This document shows, in pieces, positions 51,190-61,195 of a stretch of 64,000 bases of DNA (positions are counted from its first letter, which is position 1; each line of letters starts with the position of its first letter). This DNA is from Clostridia bacterium (GTDB lineage: Bacteria; Bacillota; Clostridia; Christensenellales; Aristaeellaceae): contig CAAGFE010000065.1 of assembly GCA_900769075.1 (NCBI GenBank), positions 26,321 to 90,320 on the forward strand, in the 5' to 3' direction. The position numbers and the translations under genes are program-made. The notes beneath the pieces were generated by a model, which was not told the DNA's origin, did no database searches, and was given only the letters and a program-made list of their open reading frames with translations.

Positions 51190-53301
51190 ATGCATCCGGA
51201 ACTGCTGGTACGCAAGAGAATCTGGCTGATGACGGTGACGCTGGCAGCGCTGTTCCTGCTGGTGATCGGCCGCCTGGCCACGCTGACGATACGCGATGCG
51301 GAAGCGCTGACCCAGCGCGGCGTTTCCCAATGGACAAAAGCAGGCACCGTGACCGCGCGCCGCGGCAGCATCCTGGACCGGTACGGCAATACGCTGGCTC
51401 TGTCTGCCACGGCATATACCGTGACCGCCGATCCGCGCCTGGTGACGGACATCGACGCCTTCCTGGACGCGCTGGAACCCGTCCTGCCCCTGGATCGGGA
51501 GGCTGCAGCGAAGAAGCTCTCCGACAACAGCAAGGGCTCGGTCATCCTCAGGCGCCAGGTCAGCCGCAAAACGGTGGATCTGCTGCGGACGCTGAAGAAC
51601 GAAGCGCCCCAGAACGCCTGCCTGTCCGCCCTGGCCTTCGATGAGGACGTGAGCCGCTATTACCCCTACGGCTCCCTGCTGACCCAGGTGCTGGGCCTGA
51701 CGACCATCGATTCCGAGGGCCAGTCCGGGCTGGAGAGCCAGTATGAAGCTGTGCTGGCGGGCATGGAGGGCAGCTATCTCCGCCAGGTGGACGCCCGCAA
51801 CCGGGTGCTCCCCGGCACCGAGGGCTGGTACATCCCGTCCCAGGAGGGCAGCACCCTCCGGCTGACGGTGGATGCGACCATTCAGGAGATCGTGGAGAAG
51901 GCCATGCGGGAGTGCATCGAGGTCAATGCCGCCGAATCGGTGGTCTGCATCGTGACCGACGTGCGGACGGGCGGCATTCTGGCCCTGTGCATCAAGCCGG
52001 ACTACGACCCCAACGAACCGCCCCGCTCGGATGTCACCAACCTGACGGAGCTGATGCGCATCACGGCGATCTCCGATGTGTACGAGCCAGGCTCGACCTT
52101 CAAGATCGTCACCGCCGCCTCCGCCCTGGACAGCGGCGTCACCACCCCGGAGGATCCTTTCTACTGCTCGGCCAAAATCACCGTGGACGGCGATACCATC
52201 CGCTGCTGGGGCCGTCCCCACGGCGCCGAAACCATGGCCGAGGGCCTGAAAAACTCCTGCAACCCGGTGTTTGTGGAGCTGGCCCTGCGGATGGGGACGG
52301 ATACCTTCTATCGCTATCTCAGCGCCTTTGGCCTGGGGAAGAAAACCGGCATTGACCTGCCGGGCGAATCTCCTGGCATCCTGATCGGCAGCCGCTACGT
52401 CAAGACGGTGGATCTGGCCCGCATCGGGTTTGGCCAGTCGGTGGCGGTGACGCCCCTGCAGCTGGTCATGGCCTGCAATGCAGCCGTCAATGGGGGCAAG
52501 CTGATGAAGCCCTACATCGTCTCGGAAATCCAGGACGAGATGGGGCAGGTCATCCAGCGCTTCAGCCCGACGGTGGTTGCCACCCCCATCCGGGCGGAAA
52601 CCAGCGAAACCCTTCGCGGATTGCTGGAAGCGGTGGTCGCGGAGGGCGGCGGCAAGAACGCCTATATCGACGGCTACCGCATCGGCGGCAAGACCGGCAC
52701 CGCCCAGGTCTACAAGGACGGCAGGATCGTGTCCAACGTGCACATCGGCTCCTTTTACGGCTTTGCGCCGGCGGACGATCCCCTCGTCAGCGTGCTGGTT
52801 GTGGTCAAGGAGGCCCATGTGCCCGTGGATTACGGCGGAACCACCGCCGCGCCCTTCGCCCGGCAGATTTTCGAGGAAGTCCTTCCCCTGCTGGGCGTGG
52901 AGAAATTTGCAGAAACTGCCCGGGACGTGGAGGTTCCCGATATAAAAGGCTTGACGATTTCCCAGGCAAGGCGTACACTTGCAGAGGCGGAGCTGGAAAT
53001 GCTGGATGACGGCGTGAACGAGGTTGTCCTTGACCAGCTGCCGCCGCCCGGCGCGACCCTGAAGGCCGGCGGGCATGTCATGGCCTACACGGCAAAGAGC
53101 GAAGCCCTCACGCCGGAAACGCTGGTGTGCGTGCCGAACCTGCTGGGCCTGTCCGATGTGGACTGCGCCCGGCTCCTGCGTCAGCGGGGCTTGCTCCTCT
53201 CCATGTCCGGCACGGGGCTGTGCGTCCGCCAGACCCCTGCCGCCGGGGAATACGTCACGCCCGGCACCAGTGTGCATATCATTTTTGAAGATACAAACTG
53301 A
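51190..53301 (+). CDS. Class B penicillin-binding protein with PASTA domains (SpoVD/PBP2B type)
   Basis: 703-aa transpeptidase. Membrane helix at about 9-32, dimerisation domain with RRGSILDRYGNTLA (about 58-71), and a transpeptidase domain with SxxK at Ser302 (EPGSTFKIV), SxN at Ser356-Asn358 (KNSCN) and KTGT at Lys501 (GGKTGTAQV). Two PASTA domains fill the C-terminus (about 577-640 and 650-703). It makes septal or spore-cortex peptidoglycan with the SEDS protein at 57366. Only one such PBP is in the cluster, so it may serve both FtsI and SpoVD roles. ATG 51190 follows gggggagc. Confidence 0.94.
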   Translation: MHPELLVRKRIWLMTVTLAALFLLVIGRLATLTIRDAEALTQRGVSQWTKAGTVTARRGSILDRYGNTLALSATAYTVTADPRLVTDIDAFLDALEPVLPLDREAAAKKLSDNSKGSVILRRQVSRKTVDLLRTLKNEAPQNACLSALAFDEDVSRYYPYGSLLTQVLGLTTIDSEGQSGLESQYEAVLAGMEGSYLRQVDARNRVLPGTEGWYIPSQEGSTLRLTVDATIQEIVEKAMRECIEVNAAESVVCIVTDVRTGGILALCIKPDYDPNEPPRSDVTNLTELMRITAISDVYEPGSTFKIVTAASALDSGVTTPEDPFYCSAKITVDGDTIRCWGRPHGAETMAEGLKNSCNPVFVELALRMGTDTFYRYLSAFGLGKKTGIDLPGESPGILIGSRYVKTVDLARIGFGQSVAVTPLQLVMACNAAVNGGKLMKPYIVSEIQDEMGQVIQRFSPTVVATPIRAETSETLRGLLEAVVAEGGGKNAYIDGYRIGGKTGTAQVYKDGRIVSNVHIGSFYGFAPADDPLVSVLVVVKEAHVPVDYGGTTAAPFARQIFEEVLPLLGVEKFAETARDVEVPDIKGLTISQARRTLAEAELEMLDDGVNEVVLDQLPPPGATLKAGGHVMAYTAKSEALTPETLVCVPNLLGLSDVDCARLLRQRGLLLSMSGTGLCVRQTPAAGEYVTPGTSVHIIFEDTN

Positions 53302-53352
53302 TTTCAGGATGGAGAAACGGGGGAGTCTTTCCCTCGGGATAGGAGAGTCACC

Positions 53353-54813
53353 ATGAAGCTTTGTACCCTGTTTGAGAAGCTGCCCTATCTGGTGGAAACC
53401 CGGGGCAATATGGTTGCCGAGATTGACACATTGTGCTCCAACAGCCGGCAAAAGGTGAAAAACGGCCTGTTTTTCTGCATCCCCGGCGCGCGCTTTGATG
53501 CGCACAATTACGCCTCCCAGGCGGTGGAAAACGGCTGCGTGGCGCTGGTGGTGGATCATTTTGTGGATGCGGACGTTCCACAGGTCAGGGTGACCAGCGT
53601 GCGGGCTGCCATGTCCCGCATGGCGGCGGCGTTCTATGGACATCCGGCGGAAGGCATGCGCCTGGTGGGCGTGACCGGCACCAAGGGCAAGACAACCACC
53701 ACCTATATGATCAAGTCCATCCTGGAAACCGCGGGCATGAAGGTCGGCCTGATCGGCACCACCGGCAACATGATCGGCAACAAGCACATCGACTCCAACT
53801 ACACCACCCCCGATCCCATTGATCTCCAGCGGGACCTGCGGGCGATGGCGGACGAGGGCGTGCAGGCCGTGGTCATGGAGGTGTCCGCCCATGCCATCGA
53901 CATGTTCCGCCTGGACGGGATGTCCTTCGAGGTCGGCGCGTATACCAACCTCAGCCAGGATCACCTCGATTACTTCGGCACGATGGAGAACTACTTCGAG
54001 TGCAAGAAGCGCTTCTTCACCTCCGGCATGGTGCGCAACGCGGTGCTGAACGTGGATGAGGAAACCAGCGTCAGCATCCTGCGCGACCTGACGATTCCCC
54101 ATCTGACCTTCGGCATCGCGGCGGCGGCGGATCTCTTCGCCCGGGATATCGAGGTCAGCGAGAACGGCGTGAGCTTTGAACTCAAGCTCCAGGGCATGCA
54201 CGCCCTGCCCATCAACCTGCGGATGACCGGCATGTTCAACGTGTACAACGCCATCGCCGCCGCCAGCTGCGCGATGGTGCTGGGCATTTCCCATGAGGAC
54301 ATCAAGGCGGGCCTGGAGGATATCCAGAACGTTCCCGGCCGCATCGAGATGCTGCCCACCCACACCCCCTACCGGATGATTCTGGACTACGCCCATGCGC
54401 CGGACGCGCTGGACAATATCCTGCGCACCTGCCGTACCTTCACCCGGGGACGGCTGATCGCACTCTTCGGCTGCGGCGGCGACCGGGACAAGGGCAAGCG
54501 CCCCATCATGGGACGCATCGGCGGCGAGCTGGCCGATCTGTGCATCCTGACCTCCGACAATCCCCGCAACGAGGATCCCATGGACATCCTCGCCGCCATC
54601 GAGGAAGGCATCCGGGAAACCGGCTGCGAATATGTGGTCATCGAGAACCGCCGCGAGGCCATCCGCCGGGCGATGGAAATCGGCCGGGACGGCGATGTGA
54701 TCGCCTTGTGCGGCAAGGGCCACGAAACCTACCAGGAAATCAAGGGCGTGAAGCACCCCTTCGATGAGAAGGTGGTTGTTGCCGAATTGCTCTCCGAGCT
54801 GGACGCTGACTAA
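53353..54813 (+). CDS. murE: UDP-N-acetylmuramoyl-tripeptide synthetase MurE (meso-DAP adding)
   Basis: 486-aa Mur ligase adding the third amino acid to UDP-MurNAc-L-Ala-D-Glu. ATP-binding GVTGTKGKTTTTYM (about 109-122), carbamylated-Lys region and the substrate motif DNPR at residues 402-405, which marks meso-diaminopimelate specificity and not lysine. The start ATG 53353 lies 51 bp after the PBP gene. mraY follows after 21 bp. murF is absent from this spot, as in B. subtilis. Confidence 0.96.
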   Translation: MKLCTLFEKLPYLVETRGNMVAEIDTLCSNSRQKVKNGLFFCIPGARFDAHNYASQAVENGCVALVVDHFVDADVPQVRVTSVRAAMSRMAAAFYGHPAEGMRLVGVTGTKGKTTTTYMIKSILETAGMKVGLIGTTGNMIGNKHIDSNYTTPDPIDLQRDLRAMADEGVQAVVMEVSAHAIDMFRLDGMSFEVGAYTNLSQDHLDYFGTMENYFECKKRFFTSGMVRNAVLNVDEETSVSILRDLTIPHLTFGIAAAADLFARDIEVSENGVSFELKLQGMHALPINLRMTGMFNVYNAIAAASCAMVLGISHEDIKAGLEDIQNVPGRIEMLPTHTPYRMILDYAHAPDALDNILRTCRTFTRGRLIALFGCGGDRDKGKRPIMGRIGGELADLCILTSDNPRNEDPMDILAAIEEGIRETGCEYVVIENRREAIRRAMEIGRDGDVIALCGKGHETYQEIKGVKHPFDEKVVVAELLSELDAD

Positions 54814-54834
54814 TCAATCAACGAGGTACTGAAT

Positions 54835-55839
54835 ATGCTAAGGATGATTCTTGCCCTGATTCTCTCCGCAGCCATCGTGCTGCTGACCGGCCCGAAGTTC
54901 ATCGCCTGGCTGCGCAAATTGAAGCTGGGCCAGACCATCTATGAGCTGGGCCCGCAAAGCCACCAGAAGAAGCAGGGAACCCCCATCATGGGCGGACTCA
55001 TCATTGCGCTGGGCTGCGTGGCGGCCTTTGTGGTTTTCGGCGCGACGCTGGGCGCGTGGGATCACATGCTTGCGCTGCTGTTTGTGGCGCTGGGCTCCAT
55101 GGCGGTCGGCTTTGGCGATGACTGGATCAAGATGGTCAAAAAGCGCCACGAGGGCCTCACCCCCTGGCAGAAGATCATCGGTCAGGTGGCGGTGTGCGTC
55201 CTTTTCTCCACCTACTGCTATCTCCACCCTGACATCGGCAGCAAGGTCATCGTGCCCTTCTTCAATGTGGAATGGGATCTGGGCATCTTCTATATCCCGC
55301 TGCTGGCGCTGACGGTGCTGTTCATGGTCAACTCCGCCAATCTCCAGGACGGCCTGGACGGCATCCTGTCCTCCGTGACGGCGGTGGGATGCATTGGCTG
55401 GGCGGCGATTGCGCTCCAGGCGGTCGGCGCGGCCCGGGCGGAGACGAATCAGACCATCGCCGTCTTTGCCCTGGCCCTGTGCGGCGCGTGCATCGGCTTT
55501 CTGCGCTTCAACCACTATCCGGCAACGGTCTTCATGGGCGATACCGGCTCCATGTTCATCGGCGGCGCGGTGGTCGGCATGGCGATGCTGCTGCGTCAGC
55601 CCTTCCTGCTGCTGCTGATCGGCTTCACCATGGTCATGTCCAGCGTGAGCGTCATCCTCCAGCGCTATTACTTCAAGCTCACCCGCAAGCTGACCGGAAC
55701 CCCCAAGCGTCTGTTCAAGATGTCGCCCATCCATCATCACTTTGAAATGTGCGGCATGAAGGAGACGCAAATTGTGCTGATGTACGCCATCGTGACGGCG
55801 GTGTTGAGCGCGATTGCGGTGGTGTCGGTGATGATGTGA
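54835..55839 (+). CDS. mraY: Phospho-N-acetylmuramoyl-pentapeptide-transferase
   Basis: 334-aa membrane enzyme making lipid I from UDP-MurNAc-pentapeptide and undecaprenyl phosphate. Ten helices are expected. Key motifs: SHQKKQGTPIMGG, GFGDDWIKM (catalytic Asp pair), NSANLQDGLDG and VFMGDTGS, with the family HHHFE motif in SPIHHHFEMCG at the end. Normal length. Confidence 0.96.
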   Translation: MLRMILALILSAAIVLLTGPKFIAWLRKLKLGQTIYELGPQSHQKKQGTPIMGGLIIALGCVAAFVVFGATLGAWDHMLALLFVALGSMAVGFGDDWIKMVKKRHEGLTPWQKIIGQVAVCVLFSTYCYLHPDIGSKVIVPFFNVEWDLGIFYIPLLALTVLFMVNSANLQDGLDGILSSVTAVGCIGWAAIALQAVGAARAETNQTIAVFALALCGACIGFLRFNHYPATVFMGDTGSMFIGGAVVGMAMLLRQPFLLLLIGFTMVMSSVSVILQRYYFKLTRKLTGTPKRLFKMSPIHHHFEMCGMKETQIVLMYAIVTAVLSAIAVVSVMM

Positions 55840-55934
55840 CCGAAGGATTCCAAGGGGAGACCGGAAAGCCCTTTGGTCGCGCCCGCAGGCGCGGAACCCT
55901 GCTCCGGAATAAGAGATACGGAGGCGCATAACAA

Positions 55935-57308
55935 GTGCGCAATATCGAAAAATACGCTGACAAGCACGTTCTCGTCGTCGGCATGGCCCGCAGCGGCGTG
56001 GCGGCAGCCAGGCTGCTCCACAGGGCCGGCGCGAAGGTCGTCATCAATGACAGCAAAACGGCGGAAGCCCTCGGTGATGCCCTGGCTCCGCTGGCCGGGC
56101 TGGACATCGAATATGCCCTCGGCTGTCCGGCAGGGGAGTGCCTGAAGGGCATCGACGCGATGGTCATCAGCCCCGGCATCCCGGATACGGCAGGCTTTGT
56201 CGTGAAGGCGAAGGAAATGGGCATATACGTCACCGGCGAGCTGGAAATGGCCTATCAGCTGTGCTCCGGCGAAATGGTCGCCGTCACCGGCACCAACGGC
56301 AAGACGACCACCGTGTCCCTCCTGGGGGAAACCTTCCGCAACGCGGGCCGCAGAACGCATGTGGTAGGCAACATCGGCTATCCCTATTCGGCTGCGGGCA
56401 TCGACAGCGCGGACGGCGACATGTTCGTCTGCGAGGTCAGCTCCTTCCAGATGGAAACGGCGGAAACCTTCCATCCCCGCTGCGGCGCGCTGCTCAACCT
56501 CACCGAGGATCACCTCAACCGCCACGGCACCATGGCATGCTATGCCCAGACCAAAATGCGCATGTTTCAGAACATGACGGCGGAGGACGTAGCAGTTTTC
56601 AACGCGGATGATCCGGCCCTTGTGCCCTATATCCCCCAGGTCAAGGCCCGGGTGATGCTTTTCTCCCGAAAGCAGGAGGTTGAAAGCGGCGCGTTTGTCC
56701 GCGGCGGCGTCATCATGACCCGCTTCTGCGGCGTCGAAACGGCGATTTGTCCGGCGGACGAGCTGTACATCCCCGGCCCGCATAATCTGGAGAATGCCCT
56801 GGCAGCGGCCTGCGTGGCGACGGCCTGCGGCGTGCCTGCCGAAGTGATCGCCCATACCTTCCGTACCTTCCAGGGGGTGGAGCATCGCATCGAATTTGTC
56901 CGGGAGCTGGAGGGCGTGCGCTACATCAACGACTCCAAGGGCACCAATGTGGATTCCACCATCAAGGCCATCCAGACCATGAACCGGCCCACGGCGATCA
57001 TCCTGGGCGGCTATGACAAGCATTGCGATTTCACCCCCATGGTGAAGGAAATGCTGGCCTCCGATTTCATCCGCGAGGCGGTGCTCATCGGCGTGACGGC
57101 GGATCAGATCGAGCGTCAGTGCCGGGAGAATGGCTATACGCACCTCCATCGCGCCGCGACGCTCAAGGACGCCGTCGACCAGTGCCGCGCCCTGGCGGGC
57201 GAGGGCTGGAACGTGCTGCTCAGCCCGGCCTGTGCCTCCTTTGATATGTTCTCGGATTATGAGGCCCGGGGCCGCATCTTCAAGGACATGGTGAACGACC
57301 TGACCTAA
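55935..57308 (+). CDS. murD: UDP-N-acetylmuramoylalanine--D-glutamate ligase
   Basis: 457-aa Mur ligase adding D-Glu to UDP-MurNAc-L-Ala. An N-terminal Rossmann domain (VLVVGMARSGVAAARLL), ATP-binding AVTGTNGKTTTVSLL and the C-terminal YINDSKGTNVDSTIKAI and GGYDKHCDF are diagnostic. The start is GTG 55935 with ggaggcg upstream. A 95-bp gap after mraY holds no clear promoter. Confidence 0.96.
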   Translation: MRNIEKYADKHVLVVGMARSGVAAARLLHRAGAKVVINDSKTAEALGDALAPLAGLDIEYALGCPAGECLKGIDAMVISPGIPDTAGFVVKAKEMGIYVTGELEMAYQLCSGEMVAVTGTNGKTTTVSLLGETFRNAGRRTHVVGNIGYPYSAAGIDSADGDMFVCEVSSFQMETAETFHPRCGALLNLTEDHLNRHGTMACYAQTKMRMFQNMTAEDVAVFNADDPALVPYIPQVKARVMLFSRKQEVESGAFVRGGVIMTRFCGVETAICPADELYIPGPHNLENALAAACVATACGVPAEVIAHTFRTFQGVEHRIEFVRELEGVRYINDSKGTNVDSTIKAIQTMNRPTAIILGGYDKHCDFTPMVKEMLASDFIREAVLIGVTADQIERQCRENGYTHLHRAATLKDAVDQCRALAGEGWNVLLSPACASFDMFSDYEARGRIFKDMVNDLT

Positions 57309-57365
57309 CTGAATACCGCGGGAGCTCCCGCAGGCCTTGCGCTTGATCCGCAGAAAGGAGCAGTC

Positions 57366-58514
57366 ATGCTCGGGCAGGAAAGCGCACCAAAGAGGCTCGT
57401 CAAAGTACTCACACGCAAACGCAATCCTGTGGACGGCAGCCTGGTGATCATCCTGATCCTGCTGCTTTCCGCGGGATTGCTGGTTCTGTTTTCAGCCACC
57501 TATTACAGCGCGGCGGAAAACCGCCTGTCAGAGGTGTACAAGCAGATGATGGGCATTGCGCTGGGGACGGCGGCCTGCATGGTGACCAGCCGCATCCCGT
57601 ACCGCTTCTGGCGGCAGACCTGGGTGGTCGTGACGGGGCTGGCGCTCTCGGCGGTGCTGCTGATCCTGGTGATCATCCCGGGCATCGGCGTGTATGTCAA
57701 CGGCTCGCGCCGCTGGCTGAGCCTGGGCGGACTGTCCTTCCAGCCATCGGAGCTGGCGAAATTCGCCATCGTGCTGTACATGGCGACGGTGCTGTCCTAT
57801 TCCGGGGCGCGGATCAAGTCGCTGTGGAAGGGCATCGTGCCGGTGCTGATCGTACCGGGCGTCACCTTCCTGCTGATTCTGGAGCAGCCGAACCTGTCCA
57901 CCGCCGGTTCCATCATGATCGTCAGCCTGATTCTGATCATCATGGCGGGCGCGAAGTGGCGGCATATCCTGCTGATGCTGATCGGCGGCATCGGCTTGGG
58001 CGGCTTCTACGCCTGGTCGGAGCCCTATCGGCGGAGGAGATTGCTGTCCTTCCGCAATCCCTTTGCCATGATGAGCGACGAGGGCTACCAGCTTTCCCAA
58101 TCGCTGATCGCCTTCGGCTCGGGGGGCGTGTTCGGCATGGGGCTGGGCCAGGGCAGACAGAAGTACGCCTACCTTCCGTACCCGGAGAGCGACTTCATCT
58201 TCGCCATCGTGGGGGAGGATTTCGGGCTGATCGGCTGTGTGGCGGTGATCGCGCTCTTCGCCGCGCTGATGATCGCCGGCTACCGGGTCGCGGTTGCCTG
58301 CCGGGATAAATTCGGCGCGCTGCTGGCGGCGGGGATCACCTCCTCCATCACCGTGCAGGCGTTCCTGAACATGGGCGTGGTCGTCGGCCTCCTGCCGACC
58401 ACGGGGCTGCCGCTGCCCTTCTTTTCCGCCGGCGGCACCAGCGTGTCCATCACCATGGCGGCCATGGGCATCCTGATGAATATTTCCCGAACGGCCGGGA
58501 AAATGGACTGCTGA
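57366..58514 (+). CDS. SEDS peptidoglycan polymerase FtsW/SpoVE
   Basis: 382-aa ten-helix glycosyltransferase that polymerises lipid II together with a class B PBP. Family motifs: NGSRRWLSLGGLSFQPSELAK, LEQPNLSTAGSI (with the key Glu/Asp region), YPESDFIFAIVGEDFG and LPLPFFSAGGTS. Position after murD fits both FtsW and SpoVE; with a single copy here I cannot separate the roles. murG normally follows, but is not in this window. Confidence 0.94.
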   Translation: MLGQESAPKRLVKVLTRKRNPVDGSLVIILILLLSAGLLVLFSATYYSAAENRLSEVYKQMMGIALGTAACMVTSRIPYRFWRQTWVVVTGLALSAVLLILVIIPGIGVYVNGSRRWLSLGGLSFQPSELAKFAIVLYMATVLSYSGARIKSLWKGIVPVLIVPGVTFLLILEQPNLSTAGSIMIVSLILIIMAGAKWRHILLMLIGGIGLGGFYAWSEPYRRRRLLSFRNPFAMMSDEGYQLSQSLIAFGSGGVFGMGLGQGRQKYAYLPYPESDFIFAIVGEDFGLIGCVAVIALFAALMIAGYRVAVACRDKFGALLAAGITSSITVQAFLNMGVVVGLLPTTGLPLPFFSAGGTSVSITMAAMGILMNISRTAGKMDC

Positions 58515-58582
58515 GCGGGCAAAAGGGACACCAATGGATTTCTTTGGCATACGCTGTACCATCCCCAATGGAGGTGGAGCGT

Positions 58583-59845
58583 ATGGAATCGTTGGTGGTA
58601 CAGGGCGGGCGTCGGCTGGAGGGAACCCTGCGCGTGGATGGCGCGAAGAACGCCGTGCTGCCCATCCTGGCCGCGAGCGCCATGACCGAGGACACGGTGC
58701 ATCTGCTGGATGTGCCGGATATCCTGGACGTGCGCCGCATGACGGATATCCTCGACATGCTGGGCTGCGAAACCCACCGGTGCGGGCATCGGATGACCGT
58801 GTCGGGCCGCAGCATGCGCAAAAGCGAAATGCCCGATCAGCTGTCCAAGCAGATCCGCTCGTCCATTTTCCTGCTGGGGCCGATCCTCTCACGCTTTCGC
58901 CGGGCAACGGTTACATATCCCGGCGGATGCGAAATCGGGCTGCGGCCCATCGACCTCCACTTGAGCGGCCTGCGGGCCCTGGGCGTGGACGTGTGCGAGG
59001 AGGGCGGCGTGATCCACTGCGACGGCGCAGCCATGCACGCCGGCGAGGTGCATCTGGATTATCCCTCCGTCGGCGCCACGGAGAACGTCATCATGGCGGC
59101 GGTGTGCCTGCCGGGTACCACCACCATCCACAACGCGGCCCGGGAGCCGGAGATCGTCGACCTGTGCCGCTTTATCTGCGCCATGGGCGGACGGGCGCAC
59201 GGCGCGGGCAGCCCGACCGTTGTGGTTGACGGCGTGAAGAGCCTCCACGGCACGACCTACGCGCCCATGCCGGACCGCATCGTGGCCGGAACGCTGCTGG
59301 CAGCGGGGGCCATCACCGGCGGCACGGTGGAGCTGACCAACGCCCCTGTGGCGGAGATGCACGCCATCTGCGCCAAGCTGAGGGAAATGGGCTGCACCTT
59401 GCAGGAGAAAACGGATGCCATCCGCCTGGAAGCACCTCAGCGCCTGACTGCCTTTCCCATCCTGCAGACCCAGCCCCATCCGGGCTTCCCGACGGATATG
59501 CAGGCACAAATGCTGGCCTTGCTCTGCGTGGCGGAAGGAACTGGCGTGATTGTGGAGAATGTATTTGAAAACAGGTTCACCCACGCGGGCGATCTGAACC
59601 GCATGGGCGCGCGGATCATCTGTTCCGGGCGCACGGCGATCGTCCGCGGGACGGAGAGTCTGACCGGGGCCCGTGTGACGGCGCGGGATCTGCGCGGCGG
59701 CGCGGCGCTGGTGCTTGCGGGCCTCAAGGCCCAGGGTGAAACGGTGATTGAGCATGCCGAATTGATCGACCGGGGGTATGAACGGCTGGAAAGCCGGCTG
59801 TGCTGCCTGGGCGCGGAGGTTGCGCGCATCGCTGACATCACATGA
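58583..59845 (+). CDS. murA: UDP-N-acetylglucosamine 1-carboxyvinyltransferase
   Basis: 420-aa MurA, the first committed step of peptidoglycan synthesis (target of fosfomycin). The substrate Lys-Asn is in RVDGAKNAVLP, the active-site Cys is in GGCEIGLRPIDLHL, and PGFPTDMQAQM and DLRGGAALVLAGL are typical. Start at ATG 58583 after GGAGGTGG; ATG 58544 lacks a ribosome site. Located between ftsW and divIB, where B. subtilis has murG-murB. Confidence 0.95.
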   Translation: MESLVVQGGRRLEGTLRVDGAKNAVLPILAASAMTEDTVHLLDVPDILDVRRMTDILDMLGCETHRCGHRMTVSGRSMRKSEMPDQLSKQIRSSIFLLGPILSRFRRATVTYPGGCEIGLRPIDLHLSGLRALGVDVCEEGGVIHCDGAAMHAGEVHLDYPSVGATENVIMAAVCLPGTTTIHNAAREPEIVDLCRFICAMGGRAHGAGSPTVVVDGVKSLHGTTYAPMPDRIVAGTLLAAGAITGGTVELTNAPVAEMHAICAKLREMGCTLQEKTDAIRLEAPQRLTAFPILQTQPHPGFPTDMQAQMLALLCVAEGTGVIVENVFENRFTHAGDLNRMGARIICSGRTAIVRGTESLTGARVTARDLRGGAALVLAGLKAQGETVIEHAELIDRGYERLESRLCCLGAEVARIADIT

Positions 59846-59909
59846 GACATGCTGCGGCGCCGGGGGAGGAAGGTCTTCTCCGGCGGGCCGCTGAAGGGAG
59901 CATACGACA

Positions 59910-60938
59910 GTGGACGGACGAGGATGGAATCCTGGCGGACAGCCGCCGGGGACGGACAAGCTCCATACGGCGGAATCCCCCTTTGAGGAGCCGGAGGAAG
60001 CGCCGGAGCTGCGCGCGCACCGCTCGGAAAACCTGTACAGCCGGGACGAGCCCTTCTGGGAGCGCATGCCTGGTTCCGAAGAGGACATCTACAAGCGCCG
60101 GGATGCCAACTACTGGAATCACCAGGACGTGGCTGCCTCGGATCACGTGCTGCATTATGATACGGATACTGCGGGGCAGAAGCTGAAGAAGTTCCTGGGC
60201 TCGGGCGCGGTCAGGAAGTGCCTGCTGGCGGTCGCGGTCATCGTCGTGGTGGCGGTGATCCTGTACAGCGCGCTGTTTCAGGTGCGCGCCATCAACGTGA
60301 CAGGCAACTCAACCATTACTGCGCAGGAAATCATCCGCCTGTCCGGACTGCGGGTGGGGCAGAGTTCCCTGACCATCGACGATGAGGCGGTGATGCGCCG
60401 GGTGGAGAGCAACCGGTATCTGCGCTGCACCCTGGTGGATGTGACCTGGGATACGGTCACCATCCACGTCAAGGAACGGGCTCCGGCGGCGTATATCAAT
60501 CACAACGGGCTGCTGGTGACGCTGGACAATCGCGGCTATGTGCTGGAGGAAGTGCTCAATCAGGCCGGCGTGCCCGGCGATCTGGTGCAGGTGAGCGGCC
60601 TGAGCGTGCGCCGCTGTGCGCTGGGCCAGCAGATTTCCCTGAACTCCAGCGTCCAGCTGGAAACCTATACGCAGATCCTGGTGGAACTCAAGGCCATGCA
60701 GGGGATCGAGCTGCTCAGTGCATTAGATATGACCAGCATGGACAGCATATATCTTGCCACCCGTGACGGATATGATGTCCGCCTGGGCAGCGAGGAAAGC
60801 CTCCACGAGAAGCTCCGGGCCTTCCTGATCACCCGGGAGAAGCTGATCGAGCTGGGCGTGGGCCTGGGCACCATCGATGTGACAAATCCCGCCAGCCCCA
60901 CCTTCCTGCCGGCCGGGTCGGCACAAAATGCCACATAA
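59910..60938 (+). CDS. Cell division protein DivIB/FtsQ
   Basis: 342-aa divisome protein: long charged cytoplasmic part (about 1-100), one transmembrane helix (about 104-126), POTRA domain starting at VRAINVTGNSTITAQEII, and a beta domain (about 200-300). It stabilises the FtsL-DivIC complex that activates FtsW and the PBP. The start is GTG 59910 with agggag upstream. The cytoplasmic part is longer than in E. coli FtsQ. Confidence 0.9.
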   Translation: MDGRGWNPGGQPPGTDKLHTAESPFEEPEEAPELRAHRSENLYSRDEPFWERMPGSEEDIYKRRDANYWNHQDVAASDHVLHYDTDTAGQKLKKFLGSGAVRKCLLAVAVIVVVAVILYSALFQVRAINVTGNSTITAQEIIRLSGLRVGQSSLTIDDEAVMRRVESNRYLRCTLVDVTWDTVTIHVKERAPAAYINHNGLLVTLDNRGYVLEEVLNQAGVPGDLVQVSGLSVRRCALGQQISLNSSVQLETYTQILVELKAMQGIELLSALDMTSMDSIYLATRDGYDVRLGSEESLHEKLRAFLITREKLIELGVGLGTIDVTNPASPTFLPAGSAQNAT

Positions 60939-60992
60939 GGACGCAAAATCGCAAGAAAATGCACACAAATCCCCGCAAATGCCGGAAAAAGC

Positions 60993-61021
60993 TTGCAATC
61001 TTCGGGGAAAGTGTTTATAAT
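60993..61021 (+). promoter_or_regulatory. Internal promoter for ftsA-ftsZ
   Basis: TTGCAA (60993-60998), a 17-bp spacer and TATAAT (61016-61021), giving a leader of about 170 nt. It allows ftsAZ expression apart from the long upstream operon. Confidence 0.8.
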
Positions 61022-61195
61022 GGACAGTGGAATAATGGATAGTGGCTCCTCATGCGATCAGGACAGTGAGGATAAGCCTTTGAGCTACATCGCGGGGGAG
61101 CAGGCGTTCCGTCCGCACCAGAGAGGGTTTCCAATGCATACCCGCACTTATGCCGGGCAGGACGGAAGCCGGAAAACAGGGGGTATTGAAGCAAC

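Noticed and set aside
51145..54756. 1203-codon open frame on the minus strand opposite the PBP and murE genes
   Set aside because: Antisense to two well-supported genes; His/Gly/Ala-rich composition is typical of the opposite strand of GC-rich coding DNA; no family motif.
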